Assembly (NCBI RefSeq): GCF_000269605.1
Contig: NZ_AKCI01000001.1
Span: 1 to 64,000, forward strand
Origin: Scardovia wiggsiae F0424
Lineage (GTDB): Bacteria > Actinomycetota > Actinomycetes > Actinomycetales > Bifidobacteriaceae
Length of the DNA stretch: 64,000 bases
Direction: 5' to 3'
This document shows positions 18,606 to 25,793 of this stretch, piece after piece; the first letter of the stretch is position 1, and each line of letters starts with the position of its first letter. Position numbers and translations under genes: made by a program. A model generated the notes under the pieces. That model was not told where the DNA came from and did no database searches. It was given only the letters and a program-made list of their open reading frames with translations.

Positions 18606-19982
18606 ATGGCTATGGACCGTGACCGCATCCGGGCTGCCGCTGAGGCCGGCATGGATGATATTATCAGCTTCCTTAACAGGAAAATTGCAATGCGTGCAAT
18701 TTCTGCGCAGGGTGTGGATTCACAGGCTATGAAGGACGACGCGCAGTTCGTTGCCGATGCCATGGAGACTGCAGGCGTAAAGGCGGACGTCGTCCAGTCG
18801 CAGAACCCTGATGGGACCCCGGGCGCATGGGAAGTCATCGGTTCAAAAACTGTTGACCCGTCAGCACCGACCGTCCTGCTTTATGCTCATCATGATGTGC
18901 AGCCTGCGCCTGATGATGACGGTGTGTGGGAGACTGACCCCTTTACCGGTACGGTTAAGGGCGACCGCCTGTATGGCCGGGGATCCTCTGATGACGGCGC
19001 GGGAATTGCTATCCATCTTGGGGCGCTGAAGATCCTTGGCGAAGGGCTCGGCGTGAATGTCAAGCTGTTTATTGAGGGCGAAGAGGAGATGGGATCCAAC
19101 AGTTTTATCCCCTTTGTCAGATCGCATCCTGAAGATTTCGATGCCGACATCATGATCGTTGCTGACTCGGGCAACTGGTCTGACACTGTGCCAAGCCTGA
19201 CGACATCGCTTCGCGGGAATGCTGCAATTGATGTTACGGTAAAAGTGCTTGAGCATCCCCGCCATTCCGGTGTCTTTGGTGGCCCTGTCCTTGATGCCAA
19301 TACTGCTGCAGCACTGCTTATCAGCACTATGTATGGCCCCAGTGGGGAGCTTGCTGTCCCGGGGGTTGAATCGCAGGAAGTAGTTGGCGGGCTGCAGGAA
19401 GATATAGATGAGGCGCAGTGGCGCCAGGATGCTGCCGTGCTGCCGTCCGTGAAACTTGCGGGGACAGGCTCGCTGGCTTCACGTGTATGGGTCAAGCCCA
19501 GCGTGACTGTGATAGGCTTTGATGCCCATCCCGTAGAAGGGTCCTTCAATGTTATGGCCCCCAGCACGCGGTTCCGCCTGTCTATGCGTACGGCACCAAG
19601 CCAGGACCCTGTTGAGGCGCAGAAGGCTTTGGGCCGGTTCCTTGTGGAGCATGCGCCGTTCGGCAGCGAAGTAACATGGGAAGCTGTTGATGCCGGCCAG
19701 GGCTGGGCAATGGATGCAGGATCCGCAGCATGCACGTATGCGCAGCAGGCGCTTGCAGATGCGTTTGAGGCAGAGCCTGTGAACCAGGGGCAGGGCGGGT
19801 CTATCCCCTTCATCCCCGAATTCCTCAGGCTTTTCCCGGAGTGCCAAGTCCTGGTAACGGGGCCGGAGGACCCGCAGTCCAATGCGCACAGCCCCAATGA
19901 ATCACAGTCGATCTCCGCATTAAGGAAGTCTATTATCGCAGAAGTATTTATGCTGCGGGATTTTGCTTCCCTGAATATCTGA
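18606..19982 (+). CDS. M20 family dipeptidase / metallopeptidase
   Basis: A 458-residue zinc-dependent exopeptidase, probably cytoplasmic, hydrolysing dipeptides. Metal and catalytic motifs: YAHHDVQPAP (about 97-106), GRGSSDDGAG (about 123-132) and EGEEEMGS (about 157-164); a later metal His lies in the NAHSPNE text near residue 428. The M20 dimerisation domain sits in the middle. GGAGGAATT immediately precedes the ATG. It appears to be a single gene. Substrate preference cannot be read, though the family members most similar in pattern are annotated as cytosolic dipeptidases. Confidence 0.9.
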   Translation: MAMDRDRIRAAAEAGMDDIISFLNRKIAMRAISAQGVDSQAMKDDAQFVADAMETAGVKADVVQSQNPDGTPGAWEVIGSKTVDPSAPTVLLYAHHDVQPAPDDDGVWETDPFTGTVKGDRLYGRGSSDDGAGIAIHLGALKILGEGLGVNVKLFIEGEEEMGSNSFIPFVRSHPEDFDADIMIVADSGNWSDTVPSLTTSLRGNAAIDVTVKVLEHPRHSGVFGGPVLDANTAAALLISTMYGPSGELAVPGVESQEVVGGLQEDIDEAQWRQDAAVLPSVKLAGTGSLASRVWVKPSVTVIGFDAHPVEGSFNVMAPSTRFRLSMRTAPSQDPVEAQKALGRFLVEHAPFGSEVTWEAVDAGQGWAMDAGSAACTYAQQALADAFEAEPVNQGQGGSIPFIPEFLRLFPECQVLVTGPEDPQSNAHSPNESQSISALRKSIIAEVFMLRDFASLNI

Positions 19983-20032
19983 ATATTCTGAGTATATAGA
20001 GTATGGGCATGTATTAGGCGGTAAAATACGGG

Positions 20033-20200
20033 AATAAAAAAAGCCAGCTCCGAAGAGCTGGCTTTACAAGCTAACAATGAGTGGAAATCTCGCACAACAT
20101 CCTCGTCATGGCGGTAAGTCTCATATAATCCGCCCAACCTTTGACCTTATGTGATCTAGCTTTTGTGGGCTTCCACTGTTCTGTTTTGCTTGTACTTTTA
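20033..20200 (-). ncRNA. Candidate structured small RNA with own terminator
   Basis: This AT-rich minus-strand segment has nested long-range pairing: TACAAGC (20194-20188) with GCTTGTA (20071-20065), AGTGGAA (20177-20171) with TTCCACT (20086-20080), then CACAA with TTGTG further in, and an inner GCGG/CCGC hairpin. It ends in a strong intrinsic terminator (AGCCAGCTC/GAGCTGGCT, 20063-20042) followed by eight T on the minus strand. A possible -10, TATGAT (20212-20207), lies just upstream. The rod-like shape recalls 6S-type RNA, but no known family was identified. A short in-frame ORF exists here but lacks a ribosome site. Confidence 0.5.
20034..20063 (-). terminator. Intrinsic terminator, minus-strand orientation
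   Basis: AGCCAGCTC (20042-20050) and GAGCTGGCT (20055-20063) form a 9-bp stem with a CGAA loop on the plus strand, TTCG on the minus. The long T-run is on the minus strand, so it mainly serves leftward transcription although the rightward dipeptidase gene ends just before it. Confidence 0.85.
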
Positions 20201-20367
20201 TTATGCATCATAAAGGTAAAAAAGAAAAATCGAAACACCGAATCTTCACAATTAATTTTGCCTTTTGGCGGAGGGCCTGAGTGTGGAAAACCTGCGGCTT
20301 TCGGCATATTTAACCACACTGGTATGTATGGTTTTGTGCCCGTATAGTTTTCCGGTTCAATAACAGT

Positions 20368-21663
20368 ATGGTCCAGCTGAATCCGGAATACAGGGCAACG
20401 GCACCCGCGGCCTCTTCCGCGGCTTCGCCTATGCCTTCGTCCTCACCCTTAACTGCATCTTCACCTGTATCTTTTCCCGCGCCGCTGAAGATGCCGGCGA
20501 CCAGACAGCAGTTCGCCGGCCCGGATACCGGTGCTGCGGGAAACGGCGGGGCTGCAGGGGGACATGACGATAGGCAGTATTACATGCCCGCATCAGCGCT
20601 GGGCAGGCGGACCCGTGATATGGACCATGCAGCTTCTGCCGGCAGATTCGGCAGGGAAGCATATGACGGAGCCCGTATTTACCTTTTTTCTTCCAGCTCC
20701 GGAGGATGCGGGACGACTGCTACAGCAGCCATGTTTGCATACCATCTTACGCAGGAAGGGCAGCGTGTGGTGCTGCTTGACCTGGATCTCTCCCGGGGCG
20801 GTATGGATATCCTTCTGGGGCTGGAACAGGATGAGGGGCTGCGCTGGTCCGGTATTGATGCCCCGCTTGGCATGATCGACGGACCGGCGCTTATACGGGA
20901 AATGCTGCAGTGGGACGGATGCCCTGTACTCAGCGCTGATACCTGGTGTGCTGCCCCGCATCAATGGTGGGAGATATCTGCCGTTATATCAGCTGTGTGT
21001 ACACAGGCGGATTCAGTCATATGCGACTGCAGCACTAATACCGCTATTATACGGGGGCTTCAAGCTTACTGCGGCGGTACCGGCACATCATCTTCACAGG
21101 CACAGGACTGGCTCCATATCTGGGAGGCAGTAGGCAACAGGAAAAACGTGTCTGTAGTCTTCCTCGCAGAACTGACTGTCTTGGGGCTTATCCGTGCTAA
21201 AACTGCTGTTGACAGGTTTTCTGCGCATACATATGCTTTACAGCCTGATATTATTGGAGTCAGTCCGGGGATCGGGAAAACGGCAAGAAGAGGGATGTTT
21301 TCTGCGGGCAGGACTTCGGGCGTGCGGGGCGCTGTTTCTGTTGAGCAGGCCAGCAGCCTTTTACGGTCTGATGTGCTGGGGCCACTGCACAGGATCAGGA
21401 CGGTAGATATCAGCATACGGGAAGGCAGGGGGATAGAAGATATCCCCGGAGCGTACCGCCCTATTTTTGAGGCACTCTCCAGAAAGACACTGCAGCATTG
21501 GTATCCGGATACCGGCAGCAGGGGTGATTCGGACGGCCATACAGACGGAAGCACTGACGATGATGTGGCCGGCAGCCGATATAGCCCGGATCCTGGTAGT
21601 GTACCCGGCGTGAGTAGAGCTGACGGCAGCGGGTGTAGTCCCGCACAGGGAGGCAGGAAGTAA
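20368..21663 (+). CDS. TadZ/CpaE-like (Ssd-type) P-loop ATPase of the Tad locus
   Basis: 431 residues. A disordered N-terminus of about 95 residues leads to a MinD/ParA-like domain with a deviant Walker A, SSSGGCGTTATAA (about 110-122), lacking the usual GKTT lysine, then VVLLDLDLSRGGMDIL (about 133-148). This is the actinobacterial 'septum site-determining/CpaE' type that positions Tad pilus machines at the cell envelope. The C-terminal 60 residues are low-complexity. It overlaps tadA (TAATG), so it heads the pilus operon. No clear Shine-Dalgarno is seen; TATAGT at 20344 could be a -10. Confidence 0.8.
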   Translation: MVQLNPEYRATAPAASSAASPMPSSSPLTASSPVSFPAPLKMPATRQQFAGPDTGAAGNGGAAGGHDDRQYYMPASALGRRTRDMDHAASAGRFGREAYDGARIYLFSSSSGGCGTTATAAMFAYHLTQEGQRVVLLDLDLSRGGMDILLGLEQDEGLRWSGIDAPLGMIDGPALIREMLQWDGCPVLSADTWCAAPHQWWEISAVISAVCTQADSVICDCSTNTAIIRGLQAYCGGTGTSSSQAQDWLHIWEAVGNRKNVSVVFLAELTVLGLIRAKTAVDRFSAHTYALQPDIIGVSPGIGKTARRGMFSAGRTSGVRGAVSVEQASSLLRSDVLGPLHRIRTVDISIREGRGIEDIPGAYRPIFEALSRKTLQHWYPDTGSRGDSDGHTDGSTDDDVAGSRYSPDPGSVPGVSRADGSGCSPAQGGRK

Positions 21664-22766
21664 TGGCATTGCTTTTAGGGCCTCTCGAATTGATTGCGGC
21701 AGAACCGCATGTTACGGATATAGCCGTCACAAGTGACGGAAGGGTCTGGGCTGACAATGGCGATGGGATGCATGAAAGGTTTGTAGACTCGGGTTTGAAG
21801 TCGCCGCAGGTTATGCGTGATTTTGCGGTCAGGCTGTGTGCGCAGCTGGGCAGGAGGCTTGACGATTCCTGCCCTATCGCTGATGCTTCCACCCCTGACG
21901 GAGTGCGTATCCATGCTGTTATAGCACCGATCGTTTCCCAAGGGGCGGCAATCTCAATAAGGCTCCCGGACCTGTCCCGTGCAACGCTTGATGATTTATG
22001 CGCCAATGGTACTTGCCCCAGGCAGTGGGAAGGCCTTTTACAGGGGTTTGTTGAAACACGGTCCACTATCCTTATCAGCGGCGGTACGGGGTCAGGGAAA
22101 ACCACGCTGCTCAAAGCCCTTCTCGGGTACTGCGGCGAGGGTGAACGGATCGTTACAGTTGAAGAGATCCGCGAACTTGGGTCAGTACCGCATAAACACT
22201 GCGAATCGCTTGTAGTCCGTGAGCCAAACATCGAAGGGGCAGGGGCAGTGACTTTGGAAGACCTTGTGAAAGCGACGGTACGCATGCGGCCTGACCGTAT
22301 TGTTCTCGGGGAATGCCGCGGGGAGGAGATCTCTGATCTGCTGCGTGCTTTCAACTCGGGGCATCGGGGAGGTATGGTCACTATCCATGCTGACAGTATT
22401 GACCGTATCCCGGCCAGGTTTTCAGCCCTGGGCCTGCTCGCCGGCATACAGCCGCAGGCTACGGCGCTTATGGCCCAGGATGCGTTTGACTGCATTATCC
22501 ATATGTCGCGCGTCAAAGGGAAGAGGTTCATATCCCAGATAGGATATTGCTGTGTTGACGGCAGGGATAATCTTGAAGGCCGTGTAATGGCGCGATGGGA
22601 CGGGAAGGGCGAGCCGTGGTACAGCTCAGGGTGGGGGCCGTGGGCATCCCGGCGGGCCGGCACAGGGGTCGGCAATATACAGTGTGATACCGGCTGCCAG
22701 CTCATGGACTGCACAACTGTGCTGCCGGCTGTCCGGCGCAGTATTGTGGGGATGGAGGGGATATGA
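21663..22766 (+). CDS. tadA: TadA/CpaF family secretion ATPase
   Basis: The hexameric motor for assembly of Flp/Tad pili. 367 residues: Walker A ISGGTGSGKTTLLKALL (about 138-154), Asp-box-like ERIVTVEEIREL (about 161-172), and Walker B RPDRIVLGECRGEEISDLL (about 213-231) followed by the His-box TIHADS (about 240-245). It starts at the final base of the tadZ stop and overlaps tadB by four bases. A Trp/Gly-rich C-terminal tail of about 50 residues follows the motor domain. Confidence 0.93.
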   Translation: MALLLGPLELIAAEPHVTDIAVTSDGRVWADNGDGMHERFVDSGLKSPQVMRDFAVRLCAQLGRRLDDSCPIADASTPDGVRIHAVIAPIVSQGAAISIRLPDLSRATLDDLCANGTCPRQWEGLLQGFVETRSTILISGGTGSGKTTLLKALLGYCGEGERIVTVEEIRELGSVPHKHCESLVVREPNIEGAGAVTLEDLVKATVRMRPDRIVLGECRGEEISDLLRAFNSGHRGGMVTIHADSIDRIPARFSALGLLAGIQPQATALMAQDAFDCIIHMSRVKGKRFISQIGYCCVDGRDNLEGRVMARWDGKGEPWYSSGWGPWASRRAGTGVGNIQCDTGCQLMDCTTVLPAVRRSIVGMEGI

Positions 22767-23464
22767 GCGCAGAAGGGTGGATATATAGTGTGGCCGTTTT
22801 ATGTGCTGTACAGGTCCTGGTGCTGTGGAGGGATACTCCCGATCTGCGTCTGGCCGCCATCAGCAGGCATACCGGAAGAAATATTGCAGGAAGAGGCATA
22901 GATACTTCAGGCCGTCCGGGAAAGTCCCGCGGCCGGCAGGATATTGCGGATATTATTTCTGAGCTTATCTCACTGGTAAAGAATGGGAGCAGCCTGGTGG
23001 AAGCATGCGAAGAAGCTGGCGGAAGCTCTTTCGCGGTCCCGCAGATCACCCCCTCGCGTATCTTTACTATGCTCAGGCGCAGATGCAGCGGGTCTCAGCC
23101 ATATTGTGCAAGGGTATCATTTCAGCTCTCATCCGCCTGCGAGCTGAGTGCCGTACTGGGATGTGCCGCTGCGAAATGCCTTGAATCAGTATCGGCAGAC
23201 CATAAACGGTTCACTGCTGTTGAAGACAGGAAACATTCAGCGCTTGCAGTACCCCGTATGACGCTTAAGATCCTGCTGGCACTTCCTGCCCTTATCCTTC
23301 TCGGAGCACAGGCATCAGGTTCGCAGCCTTTCGCTGTCCTGTTTACAACACCGGTCGGATGGTCATGCCTGGCCGGCGCAGGTGTTTTTTATGGGATCGG
23401 GGCTGTATGGGTAAAATCGCTGATCCGCCATTTCCAGAAAGAAAGTGTGGAATATCTGACGTGA
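22763..23464 (+). CDS. tadB: TadB-like pilus platform protein
   Basis: 233 residues, beginning with a hydrophobic helix (VAVLCAVQVLVLW), with a type II secretion F-like region in the middle (ISLVKNGSSLVEACEEAGG) and two C-terminal helices (ILLALPALILLGA and a second near 200). The layout and position between tadA and tadC identify it. The family is weakly conserved. The ATG overlaps the tadA stop, so it is translationally coupled. Confidence 0.8.
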   Translation: MSAEGWIYSVAVLCAVQVLVLWRDTPDLRLAAISRHTGRNIAGRGIDTSGRPGKSRGRQDIADIISELISLVKNGSSLVEACEEAGGSSFAVPQITPSRIFTMLRRRCSGSQPYCARVSFQLSSACELSAVLGCAAAKCLESVSADHKRFTAVEDRKHSALAVPRMTLKILLALPALILLGAQASGSQPFAVLFTTPVGWSCLAGAGVFYGIGAVWVKSLIRHFQKESVEYLT

Positions 23465-24189
23465 CGTATTTTTTCTTAATTCTGGTCATATCGGTATGCG
23501 CGGGCTGTATGGTATCCTGTGCAGCTGCCCTGCGCTGCAGCACAGGCAGGAGGGCGGAAGCAGCGGTAACACGCATCCGGCAGCTGCATGCGGCAGCAGA
23601 TAACAGCAAGGCTGTATCTGCCTATGAGAAACCCTCCGCAGCTTATGGAATCCGGAATCCGGCGGGCCTGCCGGATCTGCTGAATGTGCCCGGTATGACC
23701 GGATGGGGGTATCAGGGCCAGTCCGCTTTTGCTGCACCGGTTTTTCCAGTCCAGCTGATCCTTGAAATGTTTGCTGTTGCTATACAGCAGGGGTCCTCAA
23801 TACCGCGGGCGCTGGAAGCTGTCGGATCCGTTATGGGCGATGGCTGCGGGCGGTGTTTTGCAGCCGTTTCTTCAAGCCTGTGCAAAGGCCAGTCATGGGA
23901 TGATGCATGGGGTACGCCTGCAATAACCTTAAATGATATTGACAGCCAGATATGTGCTCTTATCAGGAAGGTCCTGGAACCGTCATGGAGGCATGGGGCT
24001 TCGCCGCTGATAAGGATTGAAACGGCTATTGATGAGGCCAGCCGCCGTGAGCTGCGTGCGGTGGACGATGCTGCGCATACCCTGTCAGTAAAAGTGCTGC
24101 TGCCGTTAGGCCTGTGTTTCCTTCCTGCCTTTGTGGCCCTGACTGTGATCCCATCCCTTGCCACATGGGTAAGCACTATGTGGAACTGA
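23461..24189 (+). CDS. tadC: TadC-like pilus platform protein
   Basis: 242 residues starting at GTG 23461, which overlaps the tadB stop as GTGA. This start is preferred to an in-frame ATG about 100 bases further up inside tadB. It has an N-terminal helix, a T2SSF segment (ILEMFAVAIQQGSSIPRALEAV, about 100-121) and two C-terminal helices ending VLLPLGLCFLPAFVALTVIP. It pairs with TadB as inner-membrane platform for the pilus motor. Confidence 0.82.
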   Translation: MTYFFLILVISVCAGCMVSCAAALRCSTGRRAEAAVTRIRQLHAAADNSKAVSAYEKPSAAYGIRNPAGLPDLLNVPGMTGWGYQGQSAFAAPVFPVQLILEMFAVAIQQGSSIPRALEAVGSVMGDGCGRCFAAVSSSLCKGQSWDDAWGTPAITLNDIDSQICALIRKVLEPSWRHGASPLIRIETAIDEASRRELRAVDDAAHTLSVKVLLPLGLCFLPAFVALTVIPSLATWVSTMWN

Positions 24190-24546
24190 CTCCGGCATCG
24201 TCGGCGGCGGATAGGAAAGGGCTCTGGTGTGCTGGCTGTGGTGGGTACAGCGGATACAGCGGGTACGGGTTCCCGCGGTAGGAATGGTTTATGCGCTTGC
24301 GTCATCTGGTGCAGATGCGGAGAGTACGGATGCCGTGCTGTATGGATGCAAAAAATATCCCATGTTATCCACATTCGACCACATTGCTGTAAATATATCC
24401 TGCTGCGCAGCTTATGCGAGCATACTGTATATACCGCACCAGGCAGGACATACTGGAAAACCAGGGCTATACCTGCCTGCATGCGATACGGCAATATACA
24501 GAACCCCCGGCCATACGTATCCGGGGCAGCAAGCAAAGGAAGAACT
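24190..24546. other. Intergenic gap inside the Tad locus
   Basis: 357 bases between tadC and the pilin-like gene. Short open frames here have no ribosome site and biased composition, so I call no gene. CCCCGG (24505-24510) and CCGGGG (24521-24526) form a hairpin just before the pilin ribosome site AAAGGAAG; a transcript-processing or attenuation site that sets pilin output relative to the motor genes is possible. Confidence 0.4.
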
Positions 24547-24825
24547 ATGGAATTTATTACAACAGGGATGAAAGCCTCTCAGGGGCTTTCCGGTACAGGT
24601 ATCAGGGAACCGCTGCCGGAGAAAATTGCAAAAGCCGTGTGCATGGCTGATGCCCGTGCCCGTACAGTACTGGATAAGCCTGAAGAAGGTATGGCGACAG
24701 CTGAATACGCAATAGTCCTGGTAGCAGCGACAGGCTTTGCAGGTGTCCTGGTCGCTATCCTGAAGTCTGATGCTGTAAGGGTAGTCCTGACAAATCTGGT
24801 GAAAAGTGCGTTATCCATTAAGTAA
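24547..24825 (+). CDS. DUF4244-like Flp pilin-type protein
   Basis: 92 residues with ATG at 24547 after AAAGGAAG. The core is EEGMATAEYAIVLVAATGFA followed by more hydrophobic residues: a Flp-like hydrophobic segment with Glu-Tyr after a Gly cleavage-type position, then a short amphipathic end. This is the actinobacterial DUF4244 family found in Tad loci and taken to be the major pilin. A 45-residue N-terminal leader is long compared with Flp pilins of proteobacteria. A dedicated prepilin peptidase gene is not in this window. Confidence 0.8.
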   Translation: MEFITTGMKASQGLSGTGIREPLPEKIAKAVCMADARARTVLDKPEEGMATAEYAIVLVAATGFAGVLVAILKSDAVRVVLTNLVKSALSIK

Positions 24826-24916
24826 CCCGGACCTTCCCTGCCGCTGTCCCCGGAGCCGCTGCCCGCGCTGCCATTGCCGGCAGTGCAGTACAGTGCAGAC
24901 GCAGGTTTCCTGTAAA

Positions 24917-25327
24917 ATGCGCCGGCGTTGCGGCTTGCTGCGGTGCCATGGCGCCTGCCGGAGTGACAGGGGGACTGTGACCGCAGAATTCGCCGTCATG
25001 CTTCCTGCGGTTATCGTTATTGCCATGCTGATACTTGTGCTTACAAGGCTGGCAGCGGTGCAGGTAGGATGTCAGGATGCGGCACGGGATGCAGCGCGTG
25101 TTGCACAGACCCTCAGCACGGCCCATGGGGTCCGCGGGCAGGATACCCGAATTATTTCAGCGGCCCGGCGGCATGCAGGCACATATGCATCAGTCGCCAT
25201 ATCGGAAGATGCGCAGGCGGTACGTATAGATGTAACATGCCCCGCTGGCCCGGGGCCGCTGCATATTTTCCCTGCATCCCTGCACGGCCATGCGTATGCA
25301 GTAAAGGCTGGTGATAGCTATGAGTGA
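24917..25327 (+). CDS. TadE-like minor pseudopilin
   Basis: About 136 residues with the TadE signature DRGTVTAEFAVMLPAVIVIA (about 17-36), i.e. a Gly then a hydrophobic helix containing the invariant Glu at +5. The C-terminal part is extracytoplasmic with few features (SAARRHAGTYASVAIS). The start is uncertain: ATG 24917 is chosen as the first ATG giving a short basic leader, while a GTG at 24806 would overlap the pilin gene. It overlaps the next gene by eight bases. Confidence 0.75.
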   Translation: MRRRCGLLRCHGACRSDRGTVTAEFAVMLPAVIVIAMLILVLTRLAAVQVGCQDAARDAARVAQTLSTAHGVRGQDTRIISAARRHAGTYASVAISEDAQAVRIDVTCPAGPGPLHIFPASLHGHAYAVKAGDSYE

Positions 25328-25784
25328 TCCGGCAACCACCAGGGTCCAGGCAAGTGAAACACCTGAGCAGGAAGTGTGCGGCTGCTTCAGGCGGCCGGCT
25401 GGGACTCCCCGGGGCCGCGGCCGTGACAGAGGGAGCGGCAGTGCTGCCGGGATAGGCCTTGTTGCGCTTGCTGCAGCAGGCCTGTTCCTGGCCGCCGTTC
25501 TGGGCAGTGCCTTTATAGCCCGTTCCCAGGCTCAGACAGCAGCAGACCATGCGGCGCTGGCGGGAGCCATGTATATACAGGATAAAGGTGCTGTATCGAG
25601 AGGGGAGGCCTGCCTGTCGGCAGATGCTGCGGCCCGTAATAACCATGCAGACCTTACCGGATGTATAGTCAGGGATAGTGATGTTACCGCGGAAACGGGT
25701 GTTTCGCCATTTTTCCGGTTCCTTCCCCGTATCCACGCGAAAGCCAAAGCCGGGCCTGTCGATTGTGTCTCAAGAAATGGATAG
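25320..25784 (+). CDS. Rv3654c-like helical secreted/Tad-associated protein
   Basis: About 154 residues: a short N-terminus, the segment RDRGSGSAAGIGLVALAAAG (about 38-57), then QTAADHAALAGAM, typical of the actinobacterial Rv3654c/TadE-like family last in Tad loci. The ATG at 25320 overlaps the previous stop (ATGAGTGA); a GTG three codons earlier is possible. Probably a minor pilus component or secreted helper. It ends nine bases before dnaX. Confidence 0.72.
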   Translation: MSDPATTRVQASETPEQEVCGCFRRPAGTPRGRGRDRGSGSAAGIGLVALAAAGLFLAAVLGSAFIARSQAQTAADHAALAGAMYIQDKGAVSRGEACLSADAAARNNHADLTGCIVRDSDVTAETGVSPFFRFLPRIHAKAKAGPVDCVSRNG

Positions 25785-25793
25785 CCTAGTGGT

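Noticed and set aside
20071-20319. 82-residue minus-strand ORF in the AT-rich gap
   Set aside because: No ribosome site before any of its ATG codons and no recognisable family; the nested stems and terminator fit an RNA better.
24229-24546. N-terminal extension of the pilin-like gene
   Set aside because: The extension has no ribosome site and atypical composition; ATG 24547 is preceded by AAAGGAAG and gives the right leader and length.
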